Made by a program: the position numbers and the translations under genes. A stretch of DNA of 64,000 nt from Anaeromyces robustus. Lineage: Eukaryota; Neocallimastigomycota; Neocallimastigomycetes; Neocallimastigales; Neocallimastigaceae. The DNA is taken from assembly GCA_002104895.1 (NCBI GenBank), contig MCFG01000362.1, forward strand, positions 1-64,000, written 5' to 3'. Below the pieces are notes generated by a model that was not told the origin of the DNA, searched no databases, and was given only the letters and a program-made list of their open reading frames with translations. Positions 35,277 to 50,504 of the stretch are shown piece by piece. Every line of letters begins with the position of its first letter. Position 1 is the first letter of the stretch.

Positions 35277-35330
35277 ATGAAATCCGAAAATATTGTAGAT
35301 AATAACTAAATGAATATGAATATAAAATGA
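35277..35330 (+). promoter_or_regulatory. Two tandem uORFs; the second overlaps the main start
   Basis: uORF1 (35277-35309) encodes MKSENIVDNN and stops at TAA. The next three bases are the ATG of uORF2 (35310-35330, MNMNIK). Its TGA overlaps the main ATG at 35327 in the sequence ATGA. Such stop/start overlaps are known to favour termination-reinitiation. Here that role is inferred, and transcription of the leader is assumed. Confidence 0.5.
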
Positions 35331-37389
35331 ATAATATCAATATGAATATGAATATGAATATGAACATGAATCCAACCATGAATGAATATTATAATCCAAT
35401 TTTTGATTCAATACAACAAAATAAATCAAAAAAATTAAAAAAGAATGAACCAATAATAAATGAAATTTATAACAATAATAGTAATAATAATAATAATAAG
35501 GATAATAAGGATAATAATAGTCAAGTATGGTATGATAAAACTATCACTGAGTATAACAAAGAATATGAAAAAATGAAACTTACTGAACAAGATCAATCAA
35601 ATAATCATATAATGAATGAAAATGATAATGATAATATAGAAGAAAATAATACTATTTTTAGATCATTTTCTTCTTCTTTACCCTCTACTCATCATGGTAG
35701 AAATAATCATAATGATATAAATCAATTTTTAAATGATACACAAACTATATCTTATGATAGTCATGATAATGATAGAATTTCATTATCATCACATTTTGAT
35801 AATCATAATTCACTTGATCGATTATCTCAACATATATCACCCTTTTCACCTGTTTCAACCTCAACTTCAAGTTTTACTACTCCTTTACCATTTAATAACA
35901 CTACCATGACTTCTACTTCTAATAATAATAATAATTTTAATAATTTTAATAATAATTTTAATAATAATTTTAATAATAATTTTAATAACAGTTTTAATAA
36001 TAATTTTTCAGGAAGAGGAGGAACAAATACGAATTTCAATATAGGAACAAATTCAACCAATTTTGGATTAAGTAAACAAAATAGTGTTTCAAGCCGTACA
36101 TCTGTTCTTACTAATTTTACCTTATCTAATAGTAATTTTAATGGAAATGGAAATGGAAATGGAAATGGAAGTGGAGGAATAAGAAAACAGAATAGTGTTT
36201 CAAGCCGAACTTCTGTTTTAACTAATTATACCTTATCTAAACAAAATCTTAAAAATATAATAAGTAATACAATTATTAATAAAGCACATTCTCCAAAAAT
36301 GTTATTTTCTTCTATTAATGATATGCGATCTTCTTTATCATCAGTTGCTTCTTCCTCCTTATCATTTCATCCACCTCCTCCATTAACACATTCCTATTCA
36401 TCTTCAACAACGATTCATAATAAAAAAAATAGTTTAGATACTAATATTAATAATAGTATTATAGATAATCATGAAAATTTTAGAGATAGTTGTAGTAGTT
36501 TCCACAGACTTTCTATTTATTCTTATAAAAATGAAAATAGTTTTTCAGAAGATTATTCTACCTTTAATAATCAACTTCAACATCGTCAATCTGTAAATAA
36601 ATCTAATTTTAATAATAACATACTTAATAATAATAATAATAATAATATCAATAATATCAATAATATCAATAATATTAGCAATATCAATAATATTAATAAT
36701 ATCAATAATATTAGCAACATTTGTAATATTAATAATATCAGTAATATCAATATAATAAATAATATCAATATTTTTAATATCAATAATAATATCAATATAA
36801 ATAATAATATCATTAATAATACTAATAACAACAATATTAATAATGAAAATGAAAATGAAAATGAAAATGAAAATGAAAATGAAATAAAAACAACATCAAA
36901 TATTAATGATAATATAATGAATTCACAATCTATCCAACGTTCACTTTCTATTTCAACAGAATTAGATAATAATATTTCTAAAAATTTTAATGAAGAAAAT
37001 CAAAATGATCAACAAAATAAATATTCAAATCAAAATAATAACAATAATGATGATAATGATAATTCTACCCATCTTCAAAATTATCAAACTATAAATAAAT
37101 ATAATAACGTTGATATCAACTCTAATAATAATATTAATAATAATGAAGATGATGATAATAATAATATGAATAATACCAATATTAATAACATTACCGATGA
37201 TAATAATATGAATAATACCGATATTAATAACATTAATGATGATAATAATATGAATAATACCAATATTAATAATATTAATGATGATAATAATATAAACAAT
37301 ACCAATATTAATAATATTAATGATGATAATAATATGAATAATACCGATATTAATAACATTAATGATAATAATAAAATCAATATTGATCA

Positions 37390-37422
<33 letters not shown>

Positions 37423-38191
37423 AAATCTTCAAGAAGATATAATACCGTATTCTTCATCTTCACCTTCATCTTATTCAACATCGTCATACTACTATCAATT
37501 TCAATATTCATTTCAATGTTACCTTTTCCAAATTTTTGATAAAATTTTATTAAAAAATGAACAACTAAAAGCCTATCTTCCCTATCATTCTCACGATAAT
37601 AAACAACTTTATAATCCATTATTTTTAGAATTATTTCTTCAAATTTTATTAGATACTTTTAGTCAACATCCATATGCTAATTTTACATTAGATGAATTAT
37701 TTATGACTAAAGTTTTAATTCTTTTAAATCAAAAAATTTTGAAAAAACAATTGAAAAGACCTATCCTCCTATCAATTTTTCCATCCAAAATAAAAGGAAA
37801 ACGTCTTCATGATAAAAAAAAAGTTTTAAATATTACTAATAATAATAATAATAAAACTGAAAAAAATAATAAATATAAATTTTTGTATCAAGATACAACT
37901 ATTTTAAAACCAAATTATAAAAATTCTTTTAATATTAATAAATTCAAAAAAAATATAGTAAAAAATGAATTACATCGACTATTTTTAATGAAAAGATTTT
38001 CATGGGAAATAGAAAATAGCGTAAATAAAAAGAAAAATCCAAACAAAAATTATAAAAGAATTTTTGATGATGACGTTAATAAAAATTTTGAAATGATTTT
38101 ATGGTATAATATTAAATCAATATCTAAAATTCAACGATACTTAAAGAAAAGACATTATATAATAGATCAACCTACATTATCCTATCAATAT

Positions 38192-38226
<35 letters not shown>

Positions 38227-38370
38227 CATAAATAATAATGACAATTATATTACTAAATCAAAAGAAATTGAAACTGGAAGAAGATGGCCATCTCAATTTT
38301 TAAAAAATTATCAAAAAATAAATGAAAATAAGAAATCAGAACCATTTACCTTTATAAAATCCATTTCAAC

Positions 38371-38412
<42 letters not shown>

Positions 38413-38427
38413 TAATAATAATTATAA

Positions 38428-38466
<39 letters not shown>

Positions 38467-38467
38467 C

Positions 38468-38502
<35 letters not shown>

Positions 38503-40898
38503 TAATAACATTAATAATAATAATAAAATTCAAAAAAAGGATGAAAATTATGAAATTACAGATAACTTATTTATAAAAATACATAAATCTTGGCATAATC
38601 AATCTTTTCCAAAAGACATAATAAATAATAAAAGTACTGATAATAATAATGATAATTATGATGATAATACTTTACCTTCTATATCTACTAATTTATCAAC
38701 TACAATGACAACCATAAATAATAATATAAATAAATTCGACAATATTAATTCTGAGGATAAATCAAATAAATTGACAACAACAACAATACCAACAATAAAT
38801 AATGAATCAGTAACTTCAAAACCTGCTAGGAAAAGTAAATCAAAAAATAAAAGAAATGACACTGTATTATCGTATTCTTCTTCATCTCATCAAAATAATA
38901 ATGAAGATGATAATTCGATCAACAATAATAAGAATAATAATGATAATGATGAAAATAATAGTGATGACAGAGATAATAATGACAGAGATAATAATGATGA
39001 TGAAAATAATAATAATAATAAAAATGATAATAATGATAATGATAATAACAATGATGTGAATAACAATATTGATTCAATAATTCAAAATGTTACTGAAAAA
39101 ATTGGTGACCTAGAATTAAATTCAAATTTAAATGATAAAGATGAAGAGATTAATAAGAATAAGAATAATAATATTAGCAAGGATAATAATAATGATGATG
39201 ATAATAAAGATGATGATAATAAAGATGATGATAATGATGATGATAATGATGTTGATGATGATGATAGTGATGATAATGATGATGATGATAATTTATCTGT
39301 ATCATCATCAGATTCTTCATCATCTTCATATACCTCTACTTCTTCAGAATCTTCATCATCATCAGAATCTTCAGTATCCTCAGCATCTTCATCATCATCC
39401 TCTTCTTCTTCTTCTTCTTCATCATCTTCTTCATCCTCATCCTCATCATCATCTTCTGCTTCTGTTTCATCCCCACATCCTTCATCTTTTATACAAGAAA
39501 AATTTGTTACACCTTATCTTACATCATTAGATACACCTTCTATGGAATCTCCTAATATGATACAAGTTCCTACTATAAATACTATTACATCATTTAGTTC
39601 TATTGAAAGATTATATCCTCCAACACCACAATTAATACATATACCATCTATATCATTATCTGATTCATCTATGGAAACAGCTAATTCTATGGCAACAGCT
39701 ATAACCTCTTCTATGTCCAATATAAAATTAATAGAAAACTCTTTGAAAAGACCACCTCAAGAACAAATGATATTAAATGATTTAAGTAATATTGATAATA
39801 ATTTAATAAATAATAATAATTATAATAATAATGAAAATATATTATCTACTTCATTAATTAAAGAAGTTAACGCTGATATGTCCACCATAACCATAGAAAA
39901 TAATAATAATAAAAGTAGAAATAATAATGATGATGATAATAATGATAATGATAATAATAATAATAATATGTCAGTAAATATAGATTCATTTTTAAATTAT
40001 TATCATAAATATAAACAAAATCAAAGTTTTAAATCAAATAAAAATAATAATAATAATAATAAAAGTTCAAATTCATCAACAACCTTTAGAGATATAATTA
40101 AAGAAGAAGAAGAAGAAGAATCTCCAACAGAAATTACACATGATTTAAATATTTCTAAACAAGAAAATTCTGATGATAATAACAACAACAATAATAACAA
40201 TAATAAAAATTCAAATAAATCCAAATTAATTGTATTTAAACATAATGATTCCTTAAAATATTATAATATTCATTATCAACGACTTTATAATAAAAAAGGA
40301 AATGATAAAAATAATGATGATGATATTAAACGTATAAGAAATAGAACAAAAAGTGAAGGAAATATGAATGAAAATAAAGCAATAAAAAGAGAAGATAATG
40401 ATATGGATATTTATGAAATAATTCCATTAGATGATGATGATAATGATAATAATAATAATAATAATAATAATAATCATGATAGAAATTATACAAGTAAAAG
40501 TGATAATATTACTCATCAAAACACTAATGATAATATGACCAATACTTCTATTACTGTTAATTCTAATGATAAAATTACTAAATCAACCAATATGATAAAT
40601 AATGATAATGATCATCAACTTGAAAATATTAATAATAATAATAAAAGTAAAAGTAAAAATAATCATAAATGTCTCTCCATAATTATTCCTAAAAGACCAG
40701 AAGAAAAAGAAAATCATAATAAAAATGAAAATAAAATTGAAATTAAAATTGAAAATGATAATAATAATAATATGACAAGAAAGGAAAGTGCTAATGAATC
40801 TCGATTAAAAACAACATGGAGTTTAACAGATAGTCCAGGTATGTATATAAATATAAAAAACTAATATTATAAACATTTATAATAATAATAATAATAAT

Positions 40899-40938
<40 letters not shown>

Positions 40939-43029
40939 TTGATATTGATACAAAACTTATAATATTTATAACTAATAATTATAAAATAATAAATAAATAT
41001 ATATATATAGAAAAAACATTAGCAGAAACTAAAAGGATGGCTATGACATTAGGTTTAAATAAATCAAAACCTTTACCTTTACCATTATTATATTTACCAC
41101 AAATATCTCCAATTTCTCCAATTTCTCCAATTTCTCCACCTTCTCCACCATTATCTTCACATTCTGTTATTACTAATAATTCTACACCTACACCAACACC
41201 AACACCAACACCATTAGTTGCTACAATTTCTACTACTAGTATAAATTCCAATGAAAATCTTGATAATGAAAAAATAAATTCACCTCAATTATTTATACCA
41301 CCAACATCACCAACTATATCATTATCATCCTTTTCTTCAACATTTTCATCAATGTCTTCTTCCTCTTCCTTATCCTTATCACCATTACCATGGGAATCAA
41401 AAAAACCTAAACCTAAAGTTATAAAGAATACTACTGTAACAAAAGAAGCTGTTTTAGCAATGGAATCCAAATATCAAAAATCAAAAATGAAAAAAGAAGA
41501 TCATAATATTATTAGTAATTTTTATCGATTTTTAGTAATGGAAGATAAAAATGGGAAAAATCATCAAAAAAATCAACGTAAACATTTTAATCGTAATCGT
41601 AATCGTAGTTTAAGTCAAAGTTTTCATCAATCATTATCTATGTCTTTAAGTAAAAAGAAAAGCAAAAATAAATTGAGAAAAATGAATCAAAAAAATAAAA
41701 ATAATAAAAATAGTCATTATCATCGTAATAATAACAATAATATTAATAATACTAATAATAATTATAAAAATATTGTTTGGAAATCATCAACAACACCAGA
41801 AAGCACAACGGAATTCAATAAAAATTATGATCATGATCATGATTATAAAAATAAAAATAGAAATGTAAATATTAATGAAATTATAAATAATGATGATTAT
41901 CAAAAGAATATTAATAATAATAATAGTTATTGTATTAAAAATAATAAAGAAGATGATAATGGAAAAGAAAATATGGAAAAGAATCAAAATCAAGAAGATA
42001 TGAATTCAAATTCAAATTCATTAGATATGTTCATTATGAAAAATCATTTAAATGATGATGATAATAATATTAGTAGTAATAATAGTGATGAATATGATAA
42101 AGACTATAATAGTAGTTTAAGTGTAGAACATTTATTAATACCTTATAAAGATGAACATTTTGAAATGGAAATAATAGAAGATTATCATATTCCAAATAAA
42201 TTAAATGAAAATGAAAATGAAAACAAGAATGAAAATGAAAATGAAAATGAAGAAGGAGAAGGAGAAGAAGAAGAAAGTTATTTAAGTAATTTCTTTAGTC
42301 ATCATAGTAGTAGTTTTTATAAATATGAAAATGAATTAAGTAGTAGTTATATTTATAGTGGAAGTGATAGTGAATATAATAAAACTATAAATAAAAACAA
42401 TAAAAAGGAAGGAGGAAGAAGAGAAGAAAAAGGAGAAAAAGAAGAAAAAGTAGAAGAAGAAGAAGAAGAAGAATTTACTATATGTAATGATTCATTTAGT
42501 AGTATAAGTAGTATATCAAGTAATAGTAGTTACAATAGTAGTCTTTGTTCTTTCAGTGAAAGACAACAACAAAATCAAATAAATTATCTAGAAGAAGATA
42601 ATGATCATAAAGAAGAAAAGAAAGAAAAACATAAAAAACAAAAACAATTTATATTTAATAAAAAATCAAATAAAAAGGAAAAAAAGAATAAGAAAAATAA
42701 GAAAAAGGAAAAAGAAAATAAAAACGACAAACATAAAGATAAAATGATCAATTTAAATTTACATATTAATAAAGATAAAGATAAAGATAAAAATAAAAAT
42801 AATTTAGAAAATAATAATGATACTTATTTAACGAATAAAAATAATCATGATAATTCATCCTCCCATAATGAAAATAATAATGAAAACAATAACGAAAACG
42901 GTAATGAAAACAACAATAATAAACCACCTTTACCTAGAACGACATCTTTATCAAAATTAAAAGAATATCAAAAAGTTCATTCAACCAGTATTACTCAAGA
43001 TGATAATAATAACTATAATAATACCAATA

Positions 43030-43060
<31 letters not shown>

Positions 43061-46000
43061 ACTTAATCGTAAAGGTTCCTTTAATTTAAAAAGAATTAAT
43101 CTTAATTTAACCAGTCGACGTACACATTCCACTTCAACTACAAGTTCAAATACCAATTCATTATTTAATTCAATTATTAGTCATAATCATAGTAATTCAG
43201 ATTTTTCTTCCTTACATAGACAACAACATCAACATCAACATAATAAATCAACCGATACTTCTAGTACACATTCCCATTTTTCAAATTATTTTGAACCTCC
43301 AAGAAAAAAAGTTATTCATAAATCTTCTTTAGCTTCATCAATATTTTCAACCCATAGTCATGGAAATTCTATTTCTTCCTTTTTAACAGGAAATGATGGA
43401 CAAAAAGGTAAAAAATAAAAATAAAATTAAAATAAAAATAAAAATAAAAAATTTTATAAAATTATTTTATTTATATATATATATCTATCAAATTTTAAAT
43501 TCTAATTTTTTTTTAAATTATTATAATTTATATAAATAATAAAAAAAAATAATAAAAGAAAAATCAAGTACTAAAAAAATTGCTTCTTCAGTAACCAATT
43601 TAATTCTTAAAAGAAATAAAAAGAAACTTAAAACTGGAAAAGAAAATAAAGAAGGAAAAGAAAAAGAAAAAGAAAAAGAAAGTGGAAGTATTAAAAAGGA
43701 AAGAAATATTGAAATAAAAGAAGATAACAAATATGAAAAGGAAAGTGAAAATATTAAAAAGGAAATAAATGTTGAAATAAAAGAAGATAATAAATATGAA
43801 AATGAAATTCAAAAAAATAATATTCATGATAATGAAAATGAAAATAAAAATGAAAATGAAAAGGAAAAGGAAAAGGAAAGAGAAATAATTGAAAATGTTG
43901 TTGAATTAAATAAGAATAATTATAAAAACAATGAAATTAAAGAAAAAGTAATAGAAGAAAAAATAAAAGAAATAAATAGTAATAATGATGATAACAATAA
44001 TAATATTAATAATAATAATAATAAATCTTATAATATAAAAGAAAATAATGATAAAGGTGAAACTAAATATAATGAAAATGAAAATAAAAATGAAAATGAA
44101 AATAAAAATGAAAATGAAAATAAAAATGAAAATGAAAATAAAAATGAAAATGATAATGATAATAGTAATAACAATATAATATCTATAACCATAAATAATA
44201 ATACTAAGAAAAATAATAATAATAATAAAGGAACTAAATTATTATTAAAAAAGCAACAATCCCTTTCAGCATTAATGATTCAATATCCATTACAACATAA
44301 TCAACAACATTTAAAACATCAATATCAACAACATCAAAAATCATCATCTAATCATATTCCTTATCAACCTCCTTACCCATATCCATCCCTTTATATTAAT
44401 TCCAATTCAACTTCTTCTACTACACAAAATCATTCCATTACACCATCATCATCTTCTCATTATCATCATTTTCCTAATAAATCTACCTCTAATACTCATC
44501 CTTTAAAAAAAGCATATTCAAGTCAAGTAATTTTAACTAATATCAATAATAATAATCAAGATAAATTATCTATTTCAACAAATAATTCTTTACTACCAAC
44601 AGAAGGTAAAATATATTACTAATAATAATAATAAATAATAAATAATAATAATAATAAATAATAATAATAATTAAAAATTAATATATTAATTTTTAATTAA
44701 AACTTTTACTAATAAAATATTTTTTATTCTTTGTCTAAAAATAATATATAATATATAAATATATAATAATAATAATAATAGAAAACAAAAACCTTAACAA
44801 TAAGGAAAATGATATAAATGCCAATAATATTAGTATCAATACCAACCTTAGTGTAATTAATGATAATAATAATGAAAATGACAAATCTAGAATATCATCA
44901 TCCTTAGCAATGAATTCTATGACATCTAGTACTATTACCGTAACAACACTTCCAAGTAAAAAATCATTACCTTCTATATCTAAAGTAACTACAAATTCAA
45001 CACCAATGATAAAAGTTGAAACTCGTTCATCCTCATTTAATAAAAAAGGTAAAAAGGAAAAAAAGAAGGATAAAAAAGACAAAAGTCATAGCCATAGTTA
45101 TAGCCATAGTCATAGTCATAATAATGACAGTAATAGTAATACCTATGACAGTAGCCTCAATAATAATAATAATAATACTAGTAGTAATAATAATACTAGT
45201 AGTAATAATAATAAAAATAGTAATTATAATTATAGTAATAATAGTAATAGTATTAATAATAGTAATAATAAAATATTAATTAATATTGATTTAGATGATA
45301 GTGATGATGATCCTAATGATAATAATGATAATGATATGATTAATCCATTAAAACAAATAAATAAAAAATTACATATTAAACGTATTAAATCATCATTACA
45401 TCTTTTGAAAAAAGCGAATAGTCTTGAAGGATTAATTCCAATAAATAAGAAAAAGGAAAAAGATAAAGAAATAAGAAAAGTGAAAACAAAAGAAACTCTT
45501 AAAAGTATAGATAAAGATTATAAAAAGGAAAAAAGTAAAAATCATCATAATAAAAATATTTCTAAATCATCCTATAAAGATTTATTAGAAGCTATGGAAG
45601 ATAATATAGAAGATATGGATGTTGCAACAGTGATTAATACTAATACAACAATTCAAAGTGTTATCACTGAAGAAAGTGATAATCCATATCCATATCCATA
45701 TGATGAAATGAGTATGAAAAATAATAATATCGATAATAATAAAGAAAATAATTATAATAAAAATAATAATAATCAAAGTAAACATTCTAGTTATTCCTTA
45801 ACAACAATGTTACCATTACCTTCTACAGAATCTGAATTAGTCTCTATATCTGATTCTCAATTTGAACCAAAATCTGAATCCGAATCCGAATCCGAATATG
45901 AATATAAATCAAAATCAAAATCAAAATCTATTTCATCACCTGGTATTAGTCCTATTACACCATCTGATTCTTATCCATTTTCATTTAATTTTGTTTTAAA

Positions 46001-46065
46001 TAATAATAATAACAATAATAATAATAATAATAATAATAATATTAACAATATTAACAACAACAACA

Positions 46066-46104
<39 letters not shown>

Positions 46105-47848
46105 TTAATAATATTAACAATAATAATAATAATAATAAAAATAGTAATAATAATTTAAATATAAATACGAATTCAAGTATTAATTCAAATTCAAATTCAA
46201 ATAATTGGACTTTAAATCCTATTCGTTCTTCTACACCTGTTATTCCTACCACACCAACAACACCAATACCAACAACACCTATGACACCAAAGAGTCAAAA
46301 TAAAATTTTCATTTTTACATCTACACCTCAAAAGGAAAAAGAAATAGAAAACGAAAAAAACGAAAATGAAAATGATAAAATAGATGATAGAGATAAATTT
46401 AAAGAAAAAGAAAAAGAAAGTGATAAAAATGATAAAAATGATAAAAATGATAAAAATAAAGAAAGACAAAAACGTCATCCAATTTTACATTATAAAAGGA
46501 AAAGTGGACAAGTCGTTAAATCACTTTTATTAAATCATTTAATGATGGAAGAAAAAGATAAAAGTAAAAATAAAGAGAAAAATAAAGATAAAGAAAATAA
46601 AAAGAAAGAAAAAATAATGAAAAATAAAAAATTAAAAAAAGATAGAGTATCAATGAAAGAAGAATTCCATATTAATAATAATGATAATGATACTAATAAT
46701 GATGATGATGATGACAATAATCATGAATATTATAATAATAATAATAGTAATAATAATAATAATAAAATACCAAAACAAGATTTAAAAGTCAAAAAAGTTA
46801 GAGAAAAAAGAAGAAGAGAAGAAAGAGAAGGACATGATATAGAAAGTGAAATTGAAGAATTCATAAAAGAACGAATTGGAAAAGAATCTGAAGAAGAAGA
46901 TTTTCAAAGTAAAAATACTAATACAATTTCTATATCACCTACCTCTTTTGAATCACATGATTATGAATCATGTTTTAAGCCATCACAATTATACACTTTA
47001 AATCATAAACATTCTAAAAAAAGTAGTAATAATAATAATAATAGTAATAATAATGGAAAAAGAAATATTAAAAATAATAATAATAATAATTTAAATCTTA
47101 ATATTACTAATACAGTAGTTAATTCAATGAATACACGAGCTCGTAGTCCCTTATCCATAAATATTAATAAAAATCATGATTTATTTAAGGATGAAGAATG
47201 GAATAATAATATGCCATCACCAACAATATCATTATCATTTCTTAATGACAGTATAAATAGTACCAGTATAAATAGTAATAGTATCAATAGTATTAGTAAT
47301 AGTAATAGTAATATTAATAATAGTAATAATAATAGTAATAAAAAACATAATAAAAGTAATAGTAATAATAGTAAAGAAGGACATTCTTCATTTACTTCAT
47401 CTCTATCATTTAATCCTAATTCTCATCGAGGTAAAATTTCAATATTTCAATTAATTTATTAATTTTAATTTTTTTTTTTTTTATTATTTTAAAAAAAATT
47501 AACTTATTTATATATTTACCTATTTATTTTAATATATTATATTTTAATAATAATAAATAATAATTATAATAGCTTCTACTTCATCACAATATTCATTAAA
47601 ATCCAATTTTTCAAAGAAAAGTATTCTTTCTTTGTAAGTTAAAACAAATATATATTTTACTTACTATTATTTTTTTTTATCTTAATATATCTATATAATT
47701 TTATTTACAAATAATTTTAATACTAATTTTTATATATATTATATATTATATATTTTATTTATTTATTTATTTATTTACATCATATATTTATAAAAGAATG
47801 AGCATTTTCAAACATCATAAAAATAAACAAGCTAAAACAACAAATTAA
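35327..47848 (+). CDS. Giant low-complexity protein, 3905 residues, function unknown
   Basis: Six exons: 35327-40838, 41011-43407, 43559-44605, 44782-47430, 47573-47633, 47797-47848. All borders are GT/AG; the first four introns are phase 1 and the last is phase 2. Exon lengths sum to 11718 nt ending in TAA. Most of the protein is Asn, Ser, Asp, Glu or Lys tracts. Notable parts: a Met-Asn start, WYDKTITEYNKEYEK (about residue 66), repeated ATDINNINDDNN-like units (about 610-685), an Asp run leading straight into a poly-Ser run (about 1285-1380), NENENK repeats in exon 3, and a short basic C-terminus (KKSILSLMSIFKHHKNKQ). The only segments that look foldable are about 714-820 (YSFQCYLFQIFDKILL, LFLELFLQILLDTF) and about 873-956 (NELHRLFLMKRFSWEIE, MILWYNIKSISKIQRYLKKR). 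Numerous SP/TP and Ser-rich basic stretches suggest a heavily phosphorylated scaffold; this is inference. No known domain was recognised. The model could be two fused genes, but the frame runs cleanly through all joins. Confidence 0.8.
38378..38525 (+). repeat. (AAT)n coding array, poly-Asn in the giant gene
   Basis: About 45 Asn codons, mostly AAT with scattered AAC, interrupted by one Tyr, one Thr and one Ile. Confidence 0.9.
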
Positions 47849-48084
47849 AATTGATGAAAAAAAATATATATTAAATAATACTTATTTAATAATATGAAAA
47901 AAAAAATTATTATTATAATTATAATATGATTTATCGATATTAATAATAATAATAATATTTTTTTAACAATTAAATAATATTTATATAAATTATAATTTTC
48001 TATTAATTTATTATTATGCCATTTAATCATTCATTTATATTATATTACATTTACCTTTAACAATTTTTTTTAAAAAATTAATAG

Positions 48085-48146
<62 letters not shown>
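48085..48146. repeat. Poly-A run of 62 bases
   Basis: Uninterrupted A run followed by a (TA)n stretch, about 240 bp downstream of the giant gene's stop. The exact length may be affected by assembly. Confidence 0.9.
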
Positions 48147-48147
<1 letters not shown>

Positions 48148-49374
48148 ATATATATATATATATATATAAATTCTAATAATTTATTATTTTTTTATAATTT
48201 ATAATTTATTATAATTTATAATTTCAATTTTTCAATTTTTTATTATTTATTCATTCATTTATATATTTATTTATTCATTTATTTATTAATTTATTTATTC
48301 ATTTATTTATTTATTATAAACTCTTCTCATTAAACATTTTTATATACTAATTTTTATAATAACATTTAATTTTTATATATTATTATATCTATATATATAT
48401 ATTTGATATATTTGATTAATTAATAAATAGAATTATATATATAATATTAAAAAGTATTTTATTTTTTATAAATATTATATTTTATATTTTATATTATATA
48501 TATATATATATATATTTGATTTAAAATATAAAAATTATATTAATATTAATAATATAACATTAAAACTATTATGTAAAATCATTATTAATTATAATAAAAA
48601 TAATAAATAATAAATAATAATTATTAAAAAAAAAAATATGAACAAACATATAAATACTATTTATTAATTTAAAATTAACAAGTATTTTTCTATTTTATAT
48701 TATTTTATTCAATTATTAATAATTAGCTTATAATCTTAAATTTAAAGATTATTTATTAATTCAAAATTATTAGCTAAATAAATAAAAAAAAAAAAATAAA
48801 ATAAAATAAAACTATAAACAAAAAGTTTTTTTTTTTTTTTTTTTTTTTTTTGTAGAAAAAAGTAATAATTTCAAAGATAAAAAAAAAGGAAAAAAACGAA
48901 ATACCAATTTTATCAATAAAAATAAATAAAAAAATGACAATTATTCATGATTAGTTAGTATTTAATTGTTATTAATACAATCTTTTTTTTTTTTAAAGTA
49001 AGTAGTTTGGCAACTAAAAACTTCAACACTTTGAAAAATAATTTGAACTTAATGATGTGATCATTTTAATTGTATCACCTGTAATAATGAAAATGACTAA
49101 TGAGTTTATCCTAAAAATGATAAATAATTTAAATTTTTTTTTTTTTAAATAAAAATTTAAATAAAAAACATATATATATTTAAAAGAAAAAAAAAAAGAA
49201 AAAAAGAAAAAAAAAGAAAAGAAAAGTAAAAGAAAAAAAAGGGCATTTGTTGAAAGACAAAAAACCAGATTTTAATTTCACTTTATACTTTATTATGATA
49301 TTAATTTTTTGATTTATAATAATAAAAACTATAGAGCTCCGTTGAATTCTGGTTTTGAAAAAATTAAAGCTCTA

Positions 49375-49520
49375 TATGATAATATGATAATTATAAATCA
49401 TTAAATTTCATAGTTTATATTATTTTATATAATAATCTTATATTAAAAATAATATAAACTATAAACCAAGAAATTTATTTAATGATTTATAATTATCATA
49501 TTATCATATTATCATATATT
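49375..49520. repeat. Foldback (long inverted repeat), MITE-like
   Basis: The left arm (49375-49431, ATGATAATATGATAATTATAAATC...) is matched by the reverse complement of the right arm (about 49445-49520) nearly base for base. An extra ATGATAAT unit and a few small insertions lie in the right arm. The loop is about 12 bases. It could be a non-autonomous foldback element or a stem-loop RNA template. No clear target-site duplication was seen. Confidence 0.7.
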
Positions 49521-49599
49521 ACTTTATATAAAAAATGAATAATAATAATTCATATCATAATAAATAGGTATATGTATAATAATAAAATTTATAAATATA

Positions 49600-49722
<123 letters not shown>

Positions 49723-50412
49723 TATTTTATTATTATAATTGTAAAAAAAATGGTTAAAAAAAAAAAATTCAAATTTTTGGTATGACAAAAAAATTGTTAA
49801 TAATATTTAAAAAAATTAATAATTAATATTTTTATTTTTTAACCAATGATATAATTTGATCAAAATAACAAAATTTTTTACCTAAAAAAAAAGAAAAAAA
49901 AAAATATATTTATATATGTATTAATAAATAAATATTCAAATTGATTTTAAATAATATTATAATAATTTATTATTATTTAAAATATATATTTGAATTAAAT
50001 ATTTAATAATTATTATAACTCTTTCAATTTTCTTTTCAAAAATCAAATATTTTTATTACCATATATAAAAATATATAAAAAAGAAAGAAGGGTTTATGTT
50101 ACATATTTTAACTTTTATATATATATATATTATATATGAATAACTTTTTTATATAAAAATATAAAAAATATATGAATAATACTAAAATATATATATTTCT
50201 TTTTAAATCATTAGGAATAACTCTTCTATCATGTAGAAAAAAAATTTTTTTTTTTAGACTAAAGGAAGAGAATACACTTCCATGTTTTTTATTTATTATA
50301 AAATAGTTATTAATACATTAAATACATATTACATATTACTACCTTTTTTTTTCTTTTTTTTTTTTTTTTTTTTGTTTTTTTTTTTTGTTTTATATGATGT
50401 AATAATAATATT

Positions 50413-50461
50413 CAATTTGTGTCAGGGTTTTTTTTTTTTTTTTTTTTAGTTATCCTTATCA

Positions 50462-50504
<43 letters not shown>

